From positions 4,930,486-4,994,485 of the forward strand of contig NZ_AP018165.1 of assembly GCF_002356335.1 (NCBI RefSeq): a DNA stretch of 64,000 bases, written 5' to 3'. The position numbers were made by a program, and so were the translations under genes. This DNA comes from [Mycobacterium] stephanolepidis (GTDB lineage: Bacteria; Actinomycetota; Actinomycetes; Mycobacteriales; Mycobacteriaceae). Below the pieces are notes generated by a model. The model worked only from the letters and a program-made list of their open reading frames with translations, was not told the DNA's origin and ran no database searches. Shown one piece after another: positions 8,247 to 17,866 of the stretch; positions within the stretch are counted from its first letter, which is position 1; every line of letters starts with the position of its first letter.

Positions 8247-9032
8247 ATGGCGACCCGTGCCAAGGATTCCGACCGAGACGTCACGTGCAAGGCGCTCGAC
8301 GCCGCCTTCGGCGATGGCCAGCTCTCATCGGAGGAGCACCGCCAGCGGATCGCCATCGCCACCAGTGCACAGACTCTCGGCGAGCTCAACAGCGTGGTCT
8401 CCGATCTGCAGATCGCCACCCTGCCAACCCAGATACCCATCCCCCAGCCGCAGCGGCGCCGCTGGCCGGCGATCGTCGTGACCGCCGTCGTCGCTGCCGC
8501 CCTCGGGGCCGGGGTGGGTGCCTATGTCACACGGCCGGTGCCACCTGACCCGGGCGCGGCGGCCGACGGCATCGCTCCCGTCGTGATCGCCCCGACGAAG
8601 TTGTTCTCCGTCCCGGGACTGTCCGGCCTGCTGGACCAGATGCGCGCCAAGTTCGGCGACACCGTCGGCATCGAACTGACCGTCCGCTCCAACAACGCGG
8701 CGCTGGTCCGCATCGAATCCGCGGATCCGAACCTGCCCATCACGTACCCGTATCAGGGCGGGTTCCGTGACGGCGGCGCGATGCCCGGTACCTGGCGCAA
8801 TGTTCGGATCGGAGACCTGAGCCGATTCGATCCGGCCAAGATCATCGGGGTTCTTCGCGGAGCACCCGAAACCCTGAATGTGCCCGCCGCCGGCGATGGC
8901 GGGACCGTCATGGTGATCAAGCCCAATGACGAGGGCGTCGACATCACCATTACCGTCTCGGAGCGAGACCGCACCGGGCGGATGGTCGTCGCGGGTAACG
9001 GCGAGCCCAAAGAGGTCGTGCCCGCATCCTGA
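8247..9032 (+). CDS. DUF1707 membrane protein, copy A
   Basis: A 261-residue protein. Residues 4-55 are a DUF1707 domain (RAKDSDRDVTCKALDAAFGD, then GQLSSEEHRQRI), a short helical module common at the N-terminus of actinobacterial membrane proteins. One membrane segment follows at about 74-95. The rest, about 165 residues, is presumably extracytoplasmic and has the same layout as the next gene: PDGxAP, LTGLxxQMRxKFGDT, YxGGxxD, then IIGxxRGAPETL. No catalytic motif is visible and the function is unknown. The ATG is placed for leaderless translation, 7 bases after TACGAT. Copy B follows after 28 bases. Confidence 0.75.
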   Translation: MATRAKDSDRDVTCKALDAAFGDGQLSSEEHRQRIAIATSAQTLGELNSVVSDLQIATLPTQIPIPQPQRRRWPAIVVTAVVAAALGAGVGAYVTRPVPPDPGAAADGIAPVVIAPTKLFSVPGLSGLLDQMRAKFGDTVGIELTVRSNNAALVRIESADPNLPITYPYQGGFRDGGAMPGTWRNVRIGDLSRFDPAKIIGVLRGAPETLNVPAAGDGGTVMVIKPNDEGVDITITVSERDRTGRMVVAGNGEPKEVVPAS

Positions 9033-9047
9033 CCATCACGATCGCTC

Positions 9048-9053
9048 TACGAT
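9048..9053 (+). promoter_or_regulatory. -10 box of second DUF1707 gene (leaderless)
   Basis: TACGAT is followed by exactly 7 bases and the ATG at 9061. It is identical to the element before copy A, which supports independent leaderless transcription of each copy. Confidence 0.65.
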
Positions 9054-9060
9054 TCCTCGC

Positions 9061-9906
9061 ATGGCGACAGGCACCCGGGCCAAGGACAGCGACCGCAACG
9101 ACACCTGCAAGCTGCTCGACGACGCACTGAGCGACGGGCAGCTGTCGATGGAGGAGCACCGCGAACGCGTTGCCTCGGCCACCACCGCCTCAACGCTGGG
9201 ACAGCTCAGCTCGCTGGTCTCGGATCTGCAGAACGCCAAAGCGGCCGCCCACATGCCCGTACTGAAGGGTCCGCAGCGCCCCTGGTGGCGACGGTGGTAC
9301 GCGCCCGCCGGTGTGGCCGCCGCCCTTGTCCTCGTCGGTGTGCTCATCGGTTGGGGCGCCTACGGAAACACCAGCTCTCCGATGGACTTCACCGCCGACC
9401 CCGGTGCCAAGCCCGACGGTGTGGCGCCCATTGTGATGACGCCCCCACGCCAACTGATGTCGCTCGGCGGCCTGACAGGTCTCTTTGAGCAGATGCGCCA
9501 AAAATTCGGTGACACCGCCGGGTACGAGCTGAACATCTTCGGGGACTACGCGATCTTGACCCGCCCCGATCCCCGTGAACCTCGCCGCACCCTGCGTTAC
9601 ACCTATCGGGGCGGATGGGACCATCCCGACGACTCATCGGGCAGCCACGCCGACCGCACGGTTGATCTCGCCAAGTTCGACCTCAAGACCATCATCGGCA
9701 TCATGCGCGGCGCACCCGAAACCCTCGGCATCAAACAGAGCGAGGTCAAGAACACGTACCTGTTCATCAAGCCGAGCGAGGACAAGACCGCACCGCCGGA
9801 CACCGTTCAGATCGACATTTCGATCAGCGGCGAGTTCCAGAACGGGTCGATCTACGTGAATCCGGACGGCACCCCCATCCGAACCATGTACCCCTCCGGG
9901 AGTTAG
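9061..9906 (+). CDS. DUF1707 membrane protein, copy B
   Basis: A 281-residue tandem paralogue of the preceding gene. The DUF1707 module (RAKDSDRNDTCKLLDDALSD, then GQLSMEEHRERV) occupies residues 6-58, a membrane helix lies at about 80-100 (AGVAAALVLVGVLIGWGAYG), and the external domain again ends with the IIGIMRGAPETLGI block. The copies are clearly related but well diverged outside the DUF1707 module, so the duplication is old. Function unknown. It is followed by a PadR regulator gene, with no terminator seen in between. Confidence 0.75.
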   Translation: MATGTRAKDSDRNDTCKLLDDALSDGQLSMEEHRERVASATTASTLGQLSSLVSDLQNAKAAAHMPVLKGPQRPWWRRWYAPAGVAAALVLVGVLIGWGAYGNTSSPMDFTADPGAKPDGVAPIVMTPPRQLMSLGGLTGLFEQMRQKFGDTAGYELNIFGDYAILTRPDPREPRRTLRYTYRGGWDHPDDSSGSHADRTVDLAKFDLKTIIGIMRGAPETLGIKQSEVKNTYLFIKPSEDKTAPPDTVQIDISISGEFQNGSIYVNPDGTPIRTMYPSGS

Positions 9907-10008
9907 ATCTTCCCCCGTGTGGCGCCCGCATATATCGCGGCGATACTATGTCCCGATCGGTGCACGAGAGATGCTCCGGCGTCATACACGGTGTGAGGAG
10001 GTGACTTC

Positions 10009-10554
10009 ATGTTGGAACTGGCCATCCTTGGCTTGCTGCTTGAGTCACCCATGCACGGCTACGAGCTGCGCAAGCGCCTGACCGGATTGCTCGGAGCATT
10101 CCGGGCCTTCTCCTACGGCTCGCTGTACCCGGCCTTGCGCCGCATGCAGGCCGACGGGCTGATCGCAGAGGACTCCGCGCCCGCGGGCACCACGGTGCTG
10201 CTTCGCGGCAAGCGGGTCTATCAGATGACCGCCGCCGGTCGCGCACGCTTCAGCGAGCTGGTCGCGGACACCGGTCCGCAGAATTACACCGACGACGGCT
10301 TCGGTGTGCACCTGGCGTTCTTCAACCGCACCCCGGCCGAGGCCCGGATGCGAATCCTCGAAGGCCGACGCCGTCAGGTAGAAGAGCGTCGGGAGGGCCT
10401 GCGCGAGGCCATCACCCGGGCAAGCAGTTCGTTCGACCGGTACACCAAGCAGCTGCACCAGCTTGGCCTGGAATCCAGTGAACGAGAAGTGAAGTGGCTC
10501 AACGACTTGATCGCCGCCGAGCGCACCGCGCAGGCACGAGTCGAGGAGCGTTAG
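10009..10554 (+). CDS. PadR-family transcriptional regulator, Rv0047c homologue
   Basis: A 181-residue regulator. The winged-helix PadR domain occupies residues 1-80 ([20 protein letters not shown] is the classic start, then [18 protein letters not shown]). A C-terminal helical dimerisation region covers about 95-170. A strong GAGGAGGTG Shine-Dalgarno precedes the ATG. It lies 41 bases upstream of ino1, the same pairing as Rv0047c-Rv0046c in Mtb, so control of inositol synthesis is a reasonable guess. No effector is evident. Confidence 0.9.
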   Translation: MLELAILGLLLESPMHGYELRKRLTGLLGAFRAFSYGSLYPALRRMQADGLIAEDSAPAGTTVLLRGKRVYQMTAAGRARFSELVADTGPQNYTDDGFGVHLAFFNRTPAEARMRILEGRRRQVEERREGLREAITRASSSFDRYTKQLHQLGLESSEREVKWLNDLIAAERTAQARVEER

Positions 10555-10595
10555 ACGTGACACAGCGCACGACCATCGGTAAAGGAGAACCGTCC

Positions 10596-11687
<1,092 letters not shown>

Positions 11688-11706
11688 GCCTGTTCTTCGT
11701 TCTACC

Positions 11707-11746
11707 CACCGAGGGCACACCGTCAGGTGTGCCCTCGGTGTTATTT
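11707..11746. terminator. Strong terminator between convergent genes
   Basis: CACCGAGGGCACACC (11707-11721), loop GTCA, then the exact complement at 11726-11740, followed by TTATTT. The 15-bp GC-rich stem with a T-rich tail is an intrinsic terminator for ino1. The T-tract overlaps the stop codon of the convergent oxidoreductase gene, so the stem may serve both directions. Confidence 0.9.
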
Positions 11747-12571
11747 GTTGTCCCGCAATCGATTCGCGACTGTGGCCAGCCGGTCGAGCGCGGCCAGGGT
11801 CTCGTCCTCGCCCAACGGATCCAGATGAAGGAGCACCCGCTCCACGCCGGCATCCAGATACGCAGCGGCAGCCCGCTCCCCGGACACGCCGCTCACACCG
11901 ACCGGCAGATCCGCGCGTCCCTGCTCGGCGAACCGGCGGCGCGCCACCCGCACATCCTCGGGGGTAGACGTCGCCGCGTACGGCAACCACCCATCACCTA
12001 ACCGCACCGCGCGTGATTGAGCGGCCCGGCTCGGACCACCCACGTACACCGGAATAGGTCTCCGTGGACGCGGGCTCGCGGCGATGGGCCCGAAATCGAG
12101 GTGCTCGCCATGGAATTCCGCTACTTCCTCGGTCCACAGCTGTCTCAGGGCGACCAACTGTTCGTCGAGTTTCGCACCGCGCAGCGTCGGGTCGGCGCCG
12201 TGGTTGCGTAGCTCGCCCAGATTCCACCCGACGCCCACTCCCAGCACGGCGCGGCCACCTGACAGCGTCGCCAGCGTCGCCCAGGCCTTGGCGGTGTGCA
12301 ACACATCGCGCTGGGGCAGCAGCGCCACCCCGGACCCGACCACCAGGTGCTCGGTGGCCGTGGCGGCGTAGGCGAGCACCACCGGCAGATCTCGTATCAA
12401 CGGGAGCCGGGCCCGAAACTCCGCATCGATGTCATCGGGTGTGTCGACCGGGAAATAGGAATGATCGTCGAAGAGCAGCCAGTCGAAGCCGCGCTCTTCG
12501 ACAGCGCGGGCAAGCACGTCGGGGGCCACGTATCCGTCGGCCGATGAGGTAGAGATACCGAAGCCGGCCAT
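11741..12571 (-). CDS. LLM-class (F420-dependent type) oxidoreductase
   Basis: A luciferase-like TIM-barrel oxidoreductase of 276 residues, probably using coenzyme F420. Supporting segments are FDWLLFDDHSYFPVDTP near residue 30, the VGSGVALLPQRDVLHTAKAW stretch, then LSGGRAVLGVGVGWN, and PIPVYVGGPSRAA further on. The substrate is unknown. The ATG at 12571 (MAGFGISTSS) fits the family's usual N-terminus. A GTG eleven codons upstream is possible, and the open frame continues far upstream only as a shadow of the divergent permease gene. In Mtb an LLM protein (Rv0044c) also lies near ino1, but orthology is unproven. Confidence 0.85.
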   Translation of the reverse strand: MAGFGISTSSADGYVAPDVLARAVEERGFDWLLFDDHSYFPVDTPDDIDAEFRARLPLIRDLPVVLAYAATATEHLVVGSGVALLPQRDVLHTAKAWATLATLSGGRAVLGVGVGWNLGELRNHGADPTLRGAKLDEQLVALRQLWTEEVAEFHGEHLDFGPIAASPRPRRPIPVYVGGPSRAAQSRAVRLGDGWLPYAATSTPEDVRVARRRFAEQGRADLPVGVSGVSGERAAAAYLDAGVERVLLHLDPLGEDETLAALDRLATVANRLRDNK

Positions 12572-12673
12572 GACCTCCAGGAACCTCCCGCACGCCACCG
12601 AAATTCCTGGCAACGCGCTGCACGATCTGATTGCGGGGTGCAACATCGACCTACCCGGCTGTAAGGAGAATCC

Positions 12674-14059
12674 ATGGCGACCACGGAATCGTCCGGCGAG
12701 GGCGGTCTGCAGCATTCGTTGCAGAAGCGCCACCTGACGATGATCGCGATCGGTGGTGTCATCGGCGCCGGTCTGTTCGTCGGGTCCGGTGCGACGATCA
12801 AGGCGGCCGGCCCGGCCGCCTTCCTCACCTATGCCATAACCGGCGTGCTCATCGTACTGGTGATGCGCATGCTCGGCGAGATGGCCGTGGCGAATCCGTC
12901 GACCGGCTCCTTCGCCGACTACAGCCGCCGTGCCCTCGGTGATTGGGCAGGGTTCTCGGTCGGCTGGCTCTACTGGTACTTCTGGGTGATCGTCGTCGGG
13001 TTCGAGGCGGTGGCCGGTGGCAAGATCGTCCAAGATTGGTGGCCGCATTTTCCGTTGTGGCTCATCGCACTTGTCCTCATGGTGGCCATGACCGCCACCA
13101 ACCTCTTCTCGGTGCGGTCCTATGGCGAGTTCGAGTACTGGTTCGCCAGTGTGAAAGTCCTTGCCATCATTGCATTTCTCGTTCTCGGCACGATGTTCGT
13201 ACTGGGCTGGTGGCCGGGCAGGCACATGGACTTCTCCAACCTCACCAAGAGCGGGTTCGCTCCCAATGGCACCGGTGCGATCTTCTCCGCCATCGTGGTC
13301 GTGGTGTTTTCGATGGTCGGCCCGGAAATCGCGACCATCGCGGCCGCCGAATCCAAGGACCCCGCGCGGGCCATCAGCAGGGCGACCAACTCGGTCATCT
13401 ACCGAATTGGGCTCTTCTTCGTGGGCTCCATCTTCCTCATCGCGGTGATCGTGCCGTGGGATAGCCCGACTCTGGGCACCTCGCCCTTCGTCACCGCATT
13501 CAAGACGATGGGAATTCCGCGCGCCGACAACATCATGCGGATAGTCGTGCTCACCGCCGTGCTGTCCTGTCTCAATTCGGCGATGTACACCGCCTCCCGC
13601 ATGCTGTTCGTCCTGGCAGGGCGGGGCGAGGCACCCCGCAGCTGGCTGCGCGTCAACTCGCGCGGTGTTCCGGTGCACGCCATCTTGGCGTCCTCATTCA
13701 TCGGATTCGTCTGCGTGGTGCTGGCATACGTCGCCGAGGACACCGTCTTCCTGTTCCTGCTCAACTCCTCTGGTGCGGTAATTCTGTTCGTGTACTTCAT
13801 GATTGCGATATCGCAGCTGGTACTCAGGCCCCGCACACCCCCGGAGAAATTGATCGTCAAGATGTGGGGTTATCCGGTGTTGACGATCCTCACCGCCGGT
13901 GCGATCGTGGCGATCCTGGTTGCCATGGGCTTTCAGGACGGCACCCGCTCGCAGCTGTGGACCAGCCTGCTGTCCTGGGCGGTGATCCTGCTCGCCTTCG
14001 TGGTGCTGCGGGTGACCCGGCGCCGCGCGCCGGTGTCCGACGAACCGGTTACCCGGTAA
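12674..14059 (+). CDS. gabP: Amino-acid permease of the GabP/AAT type
   Basis: A 461-residue APC-superfamily transporter with twelve predicted membrane segments. It starts with the AAT signature LQKRHLTMIAIGGVIGAGLF at residues 15-34 and continues with LGEMAVANPSTGSFADYSRR, VVFSMVGPEIATIAAAES, then NSAMYTASRMLFVLAGRGEAP. These fit GABA or aromatic/basic amino-acid proton symporters; GabP is the best-matching name but substrate is inferred. The ATG at 12674 follows TAAGGAGAATCC. It diverges from the LLM gene, and its 3' end overlaps the convergent phosphotransferase gene by 11 bases. Confidence 0.85.
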   Translation: MATTESSGEGGLQHSLQKRHLTMIAIGGVIGAGLFVGSGATIKAAGPAAFLTYAITGVLIVLVMRMLGEMAVANPSTGSFADYSRRALGDWAGFSVGWLYWYFWVIVVGFEAVAGGKIVQDWWPHFPLWLIALVLMVAMTATNLFSVRSYGEFEYWFASVKVLAIIAFLVLGTMFVLGWWPGRHMDFSNLTKSGFAPNGTGAIFSAIVVVVFSMVGPEIATIAAAESKDPARAISRATNSVIYRIGLFFVGSIFLIAVIVPWDSPTLGTSPFVTAFKTMGIPRADNIMRIVVLTAVLSCLNSAMYTASRMLFVLAGRGEAPRSWLRVNSRGVPVHAILASSFIGFVCVVLAYVAEDTVFLFLLNSSGAVILFVYFMIAISQLVLRPRTPPEKLIVKMWGYPVLTILTAGAIVAILVAMGFQDGTRSQLWTSLLSWAVILLAFVVLRVTRRRAPVSDEPVTR

Positions 14060-15098
14060 TCGCCCCGGCCCGCCGGAACAGCTGCAACGTGAGGCCATGC
14101 AGGTAATCACCCACCGCCACCGGTGCTTTCCCGGCGAAGGCGCGGGCGTGTGTGCCCTCCAGGATGATGCCCAGTTTGAAACAGGCGAGCACGGTGTACC
14201 AGTGGATCGCGCTGAGATCACGGTCCGTGCGTTCCGCGTAGTGCGCGACGAGCTCCTCGGGCGTGGGCAGACCTCCGGCCTGTACGAGTGCTCCACCCAG
14301 TGAAGCATCGTCGGCATCCGAGGGCCACGTCGCCAAGAGCCAGCCCAAGTCCAGCAGCGGGTCACCGATCGTCGACATCTCCCAGTCCACGATGGCCGCA
14401 AGCTGGGGGCCGTCGTTGCGGAACATCATGTTGGCCAGGTGGAAATCACCATGCATGATTCCCGGCTTCCACTGCGACGGCCGATGCTGCTCAAGCCAAT
14501 CGGCCACGGATTGCAGGCCCGGGATATCCGGGCCCGGATATCCCTCGTGCTTGCCGAACGAGTCGAGCTCCTTGAGCCAGCGCGGTACCTGGCGCTCCAG
14601 GAAGCCTTCGGGATTGCCGTACCCGTCCAGTCCCAGCGCCTGATAGTCCAGTGCGCCCAGGGCGGCGATACCGCTGACCGCCTCCAGCCCCATCTGGTGC
14701 CGAATCCGCGGATTGCTTGCGTGCAGTTCCGGCAAGGTGACCGAGGCATTGAATCCGTCGACCGGCTCCATCAGATAGAAGACGGCACCGCCCAGTACCG
14801 TCTCGTCGGTGCACGCCGCGATGAGGTCAGGCGCGGGAACTCCCTGTCCGCGTAGCGCTCCCAGCAATTGCGACTCTCGGCGGATGACATTGTTACTGGC
14901 CTCACGCAGATGTTTCGGGGGCCGGCGCAACACATACTCGCGGCCGCCCCGGGTGAAGCGCACCATGATGTTCTGCGTGCCGCCCGTGATCGCCGAGACG
15001 TCCGCCACCTCACCCGCCGGAAGTCCCTGCTCATCCATCCAGCGCGAAACAATATCGAAATCAACGCTTTTCGGGTCGACATGCTGCGGAGCCGCCAT
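14049..15098 (-). CDS. Aminoglycoside-phosphotransferase-fold kinase-like protein (FadE36/ACAD10-type)
   Basis: A 349-residue protein with an APH kinase fold. The Brenner motif HGDFHLANMMF and the metal-binding IVDWEMSTIGDPLLDLGW are both present, so it is probably active. The N-terminal ITGGTQNIMVRFTRGGREYV is the nucleotide-binding loop. Such proteins accompany acyl-CoA dehydrogenases; in animals ACAD10/11 fuse the two and act on 4-hydroxy fatty acyl-CoAs. Here its ATG overlaps the stop of the acyl-CoA dehydrogenase by one base (TAATG), so the two are translationally coupled. It is the last gene of the SDR-TetR-FadE operon. Confidence 0.85.
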   Translation of the reverse strand: MAAPQHVDPKSVDFDIVSRWMDEQGLPAGEVADVSAITGGTQNIMVRFTRGGREYVLRRPPKHLREASNNVIRRESQLLGALRGQGVPAPDLIAACTDETVLGGAVFYLMEPVDGFNASVTLPELHASNPRIRHQMGLEAVSGIAALGALDYQALGLDGYGNPEGFLERQVPRWLKELDSFGKHEGYPGPDIPGLQSVADWLEQHRPSQWKPGIMHGDFHLANMMFRNDGPQLAAIVDWEMSTIGDPLLDLGWLLATWPSDADDASLGGALVQAGGLPTPEELVAHYAERTDRDLSAIHWYTVLACFKLGIILEGTHARAFAGKAPVAVGDYLHGLTLQLFRRAGAITG

Positions 15099-16387
15099 TA
15101 CAGGTTGCCCACCCGGTGCTCGAGGCGGGCCGCCACATGTGCCCTGGCCTTCTCTGTCAATGCCGGGATGTGACTCGGCGGGAACAGACCCTCATACGGG
15201 GTGTAGTCCTTGAGGACTTCCTTGGCGATGGTGACTTTGTGCACCTCGGTGGGGCCGTCGACCAGACCCATCACCTCCGAGTACAGGAACATTTTGGCCA
15301 AGGGCATCTCTTCGGAGACTCCGAGCGAGCCGTGCAGATGCAGCGCCCGCTGGGCGACGTCATGCATGACCTTCGGCATGGCGGCCTTGATGGCCGCGAT
15401 GTCCTTGCGCACCGTGAGGTAGTCCTGGTGCTTGTCGATCAGCCAGGCGGTCCGGAGCACCAGCAGACGGAATGACTCCATCTCGATCCAGCTGTCGGCG
15501 ATGCGCTCCTGCGTCATCTGCAACTTGGCGATGGTGCCGCCGCGCGCTTCCCGGCTGATGACACGCTCGCACATCATGTCGAAAGCCTTACGGACCTGGG
15601 CCACCGTCCGCATCGCATGATGCACGCGACCACCGCCGAGGCGGGTTTGCGCGATCACGAACGCGGCGCCCTCGGCACCCAGCATGTTCTCGGCGGGAAT
15701 CCGGGCATTGGTGAAGCGGGTGTAGGCCTCGTCCTCGCTGAAGCCGTGCACGGTGATGTTTCTGACGATCTCCACCCCGGGCGCGTTCGGGTCGACGATG
15801 AACATCGACATTCCCTGATACGGGCTGACATCCGGGTTGGTGACGGCCATGACGATCCAGAAGGCGGCGTGCCGCGCCTCGGAGTTGAACCACTTCTCGC
15901 CGTTGAGGATCCACTCATCACCGTCACGCACCGCGGTTGTCTTGAACAGGGTCGGATCGGACCCGCCCTGCGGCTCTGTCATGACGTAACAGGACCCGAT
16001 GTCGCCGTCCATCAGCGGCTGCAGATACTTCGCCTTCTGCGCCTCGGTGCCGTAGTGCGCGAGGATCTCGGCATTGCCGGTGTCGGGGGCCTGGCATCCG
16101 AAGATCGAGGGGGCCCACACCGAGCGGCCCAGAATCTCGTTGAGCAGCGCGAGCTTGAGCTGCCCGAAGCCCGGACCGCCTAGCTCGGGGCCGAGGTGGC
16201 AGGCCCACAGCCCGCGGCGCTTGACCTCTTCCTTGAGCGGTCGCACGTAGTCCATGGCCTCGGTGTCGGACTTGTCGTACGGGTTGGGGAACACGTAGTC
16301 GAGCGGTTCCACCTCGGTGCGGACGAATTCCTCGGCCCAGTCCAGCAGCTCCTGGTATTCGGGGTCGGTCTCGAAATCCCATGCCAT
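15098..16387 (-). CDS. Acyl-CoA dehydrogenase (FadE)
   Basis: FAD enzyme of fatty-acid beta-oxidation, 429 residues. The FAD-contact motif CYVMTEPQGGSDPTLF lies near residue 140, the NGEKWFNSEARHA segment follows, and the C-terminal domain includes GSLGVSEEMPLAKMF. The closest named group is the long-chain ACAD10/11 type, given the adjoining APH-fold gene. The ATG at 16387 (MAWDFETDPEYQEL) has CAGGAAGT ahead of it; an open frame continues upstream only through the tetR gene. It starts one base after the tetR stop and overlaps the phosphotransferase start. The chain-length substrate is unknown. Confidence 0.92.
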   Translation of the reverse strand: MAWDFETDPEYQELLDWAEEFVRTEVEPLDYVFPNPYDKSDTEAMDYVRPLKEEVKRRGLWACHLGPELGGPGFGQLKLALLNEILGRSVWAPSIFGCQAPDTGNAEILAHYGTEAQKAKYLQPLMDGDIGSCYVMTEPQGGSDPTLFKTTAVRDGDEWILNGEKWFNSEARHAAFWIVMAVTNPDVSPYQGMSMFIVDPNAPGVEIVRNITVHGFSEDEAYTRFTNARIPAENMLGAEGAAFVIAQTRLGGGRVHHAMRTVAQVRKAFDMMCERVISREARGGTIAKLQMTQERIADSWIEMESFRLLVLRTAWLIDKHQDYLTVRKDIAAIKAAMPKVMHDVAQRALHLHGSLGVSEEMPLAKMFLYSEVMGLVDGPTEVHKVTIAKEVLKDYTPYEGLFPPSHIPALTEKARAHVAARLEHRVGNL

Positions 16388-16388
16388 G

Positions 16389-17054
16389 TCAGTTACTTCC
16401 TGTCGGTTCGGGTTCAGTGGGAAGTTCGTGCGGACGATCCGTATGTACGCCGTCCACCACCATGTCGGCAATGCGTTTGGCGATCTGCGCCGGGCTCTTG
16501 CCGTCGGCGCGGTACCAGACCGCCACCATGTTCAGCATCCCGAGGATCGCGTTGGTGATCAGGTGATCGCTGGTGCGAAACACCCCGGCTTCGTAGCCCT
16601 CGTCGAGAACGCGTTGCCAGCAGCGCTGTAACTCGTCACGCATTCCCTGCAACTCGGCGGCCCGCTCGCCGGTCAGCGCGGAACCATCGCGGACCTGGAT
16701 GGCAACCTGTTTGCGGTACTTGACGATAAGGATGACGTAGGAGCCGATGAGAGTGCGTAGACGCTTGGCGGGCGGGGTGTTCATGCCTGCGATGTGGGCG
16801 GCCTCGGTGAGCATTTCGTCGATGTAGCTGCGCAGGATCTCCCAGAGGAGTTCCTCTTTGGACCCGATGTGGTAGTACAGCGCACCACCCCGTACACCGG
16901 CCGCAGCGCCGATCTCAGCGACGCCGGTCGCGTGAAATCCCTTCTCGGCGAAGAGTTCCGTTGCCACATCCATGATCCGTCGACGGGTCGCCGCGGCATC
17001 ACCGTCGGCGGCGGGCGGACGGCCCCGACGCGGCTTGGCGCCGGCCTCGGTCAC
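16389..17054 (-). CDS. TetR-family repressor of the SDR-FadE operon
   Basis: A 221-residue regulator. The helix-turn-helix is at about residues 25-70 (MDVATELFAEKGFHATGVAE, then GALYYHIGSKEELLW). The C-terminal ligand domain is of the TetR_C type seen in lipid-responsive KstR2-like repressors, so an acyl-CoA effector is plausible but inferred. The GTG at 17054 overlaps the SDR stop as GTGA, a coupled start. An 18-of-22 symmetric dyad upstream of the first gene (17805-17826) is the likely binding site, making the operon autoregulated. Confidence 0.88.
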   Translation of the reverse strand: MTEAGAKPRRGRPPAADGDAAATRRRIMDVATELFAEKGFHATGVAEIGAAAGVRGGALYYHIGSKEELLWEILRSYIDEMLTEAAHIAGMNTPPAKRLRTLIGSYVILIVKYRKQVAIQVRDGSALTGERAAELQGMRDELQRCWQRVLDEGYEAGVFRTSDHLITNAILGMLNMVAVWYRADGKSPAQIAKRIADMVVDGVHTDRPHELPTEPEPTGSN

Positions 17055-17788
17055 AGGATGCCGCCATCCAGTCGAATTGTCGTTCCCGTGCAGTAGGCCG
17101 ATGCTTCGCTTGCGAGATACAGTGCCGCGCCGACGATGTCTTCCGGTTCGCCCACGCGTCGCAATGGAATGCTGGGGATGAGCGCCTCGGCGAATCCTTC
17201 CGGCCAGGCCGCCGCGATATCTGTGTTGAAAAGTCCGCATTGAATGGTGTTCGTGCGTACGGTCGGCCCAAAGCTGTGCGAGAGGCCAAGGGTCAGGGCA
17301 TTCAAACCGGCCTTTGCCGCTGCGTACGGCAACGCGGTGGCGTCGGGTCGCACCGCTTCGATCGAGCTGATGTTGATGATCGAACCGCCGGCTCCTGCCG
17401 CCATCTTGGTGGCGATCAGGGCCGACAACCGGAACGGTCCCTTCAGATTGACCCCAATGACCTTGTCGAACAATGCTTCCGAGACCTGGTCCAGGCTGGG
17501 GTACAGCGGGGACAGTCCGGCGTTGTTGACCAGGACGTCCACCCGCCCGAACTCCCGGTACACGGTGTCGACCAGCTCGTCGCATTGCTCCCAGGAGCTG
17601 ACATTGCAGGCCACCGGGAGGGCACGGCGACCGTGGTCGGCCTCCACCTGGGCGGCCAGCTCGTTACAGGAGTCGATCTTGCGGCTCGCGATCACCACAT
17701 CGGCGCCATGCGCGGCGAACGCCTGCACCATCGCCCGGCCCAATCCGCGGCTACCACCGGTGACGACGATGACCTTGTCCTGCAGCAT
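17051..17788 (-). CDS. Short-chain dehydrogenase/reductase
   Basis: A classical SDR of 245 residues. The cofactor motif TGGSRGLG is at 10-17, NNAG near 88, a catalytic Ser in NISSIEAV near 144, and YAAAK (Tyr/Lys) near 158. An acidic or basic cofactor selector is not decisive, although SRK after the second strand hints at NADP(H). First gene of the SDR-tetR-fadE-APH operon, which suggests oxidation of a hydroxyacyl or alcohol intermediate. The substrate is unknown. A GGAGGC Shine-Dalgarno lies upstream of the ATG. Confidence 0.9.
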   Translation of the reverse strand: MLQDKVIVVTGGSRGLGRAMVQAFAAHGADVVIASRKIDSCNELAAQVEADHGRRALPVACNVSSWEQCDELVDTVYREFGRVDVLVNNAGLSPLYPSLDQVSEALFDKVIGVNLKGPFRLSALIATKMAAGAGGSIINISSIEAVRPDATALPYAAAKAGLNALTLGLSHSFGPTVRTNTIQCGLFNTDIAAAWPEGFAEALIPSIPLRRVGEPEDIVGAALYLASEASAYCTGTTIRLDGGIL

Positions 17789-17804
17789 CCGGTGCCTCCT
17801 TGAC

Positions 17805-17826
17805 TAATGTGGCGATCGATACATTA
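17805..17826. promoter_or_regulatory. Candidate TetR operator upstream of the SDR operon
   Basis: TAATGT (17805-17810) and ACATTA (17821-17826) flank a centred CGATCG (17813-17818). Eighteen of 22 positions are symmetric, with only the GG/AT pairs breaking the dyad. It lies 17 bases upstream of the SDR start, where a repressor would block transcription. The TetR protein encoded by the second gene is the obvious candidate. Confidence 0.65.
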
Positions 17827-17866
17827 AAGAAGCGATGCCGATAGCGCAAGGGGCGGCAGCCGTGGA

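Noticed and set aside
12572-13678. Upstream extension of the LLM oxidoreductase frame to 645 residues
   Set aside because: The extra 370 residues lie antisense to the permease gene and are His/Glu/Arg-rich; the family start is at 12571.
16388-16471. Extension of the acyl-CoA dehydrogenase frame upstream of 16387
   Set aside because: It overlaps the tetR coding region, and a good ribosome site precedes ATG 16387.
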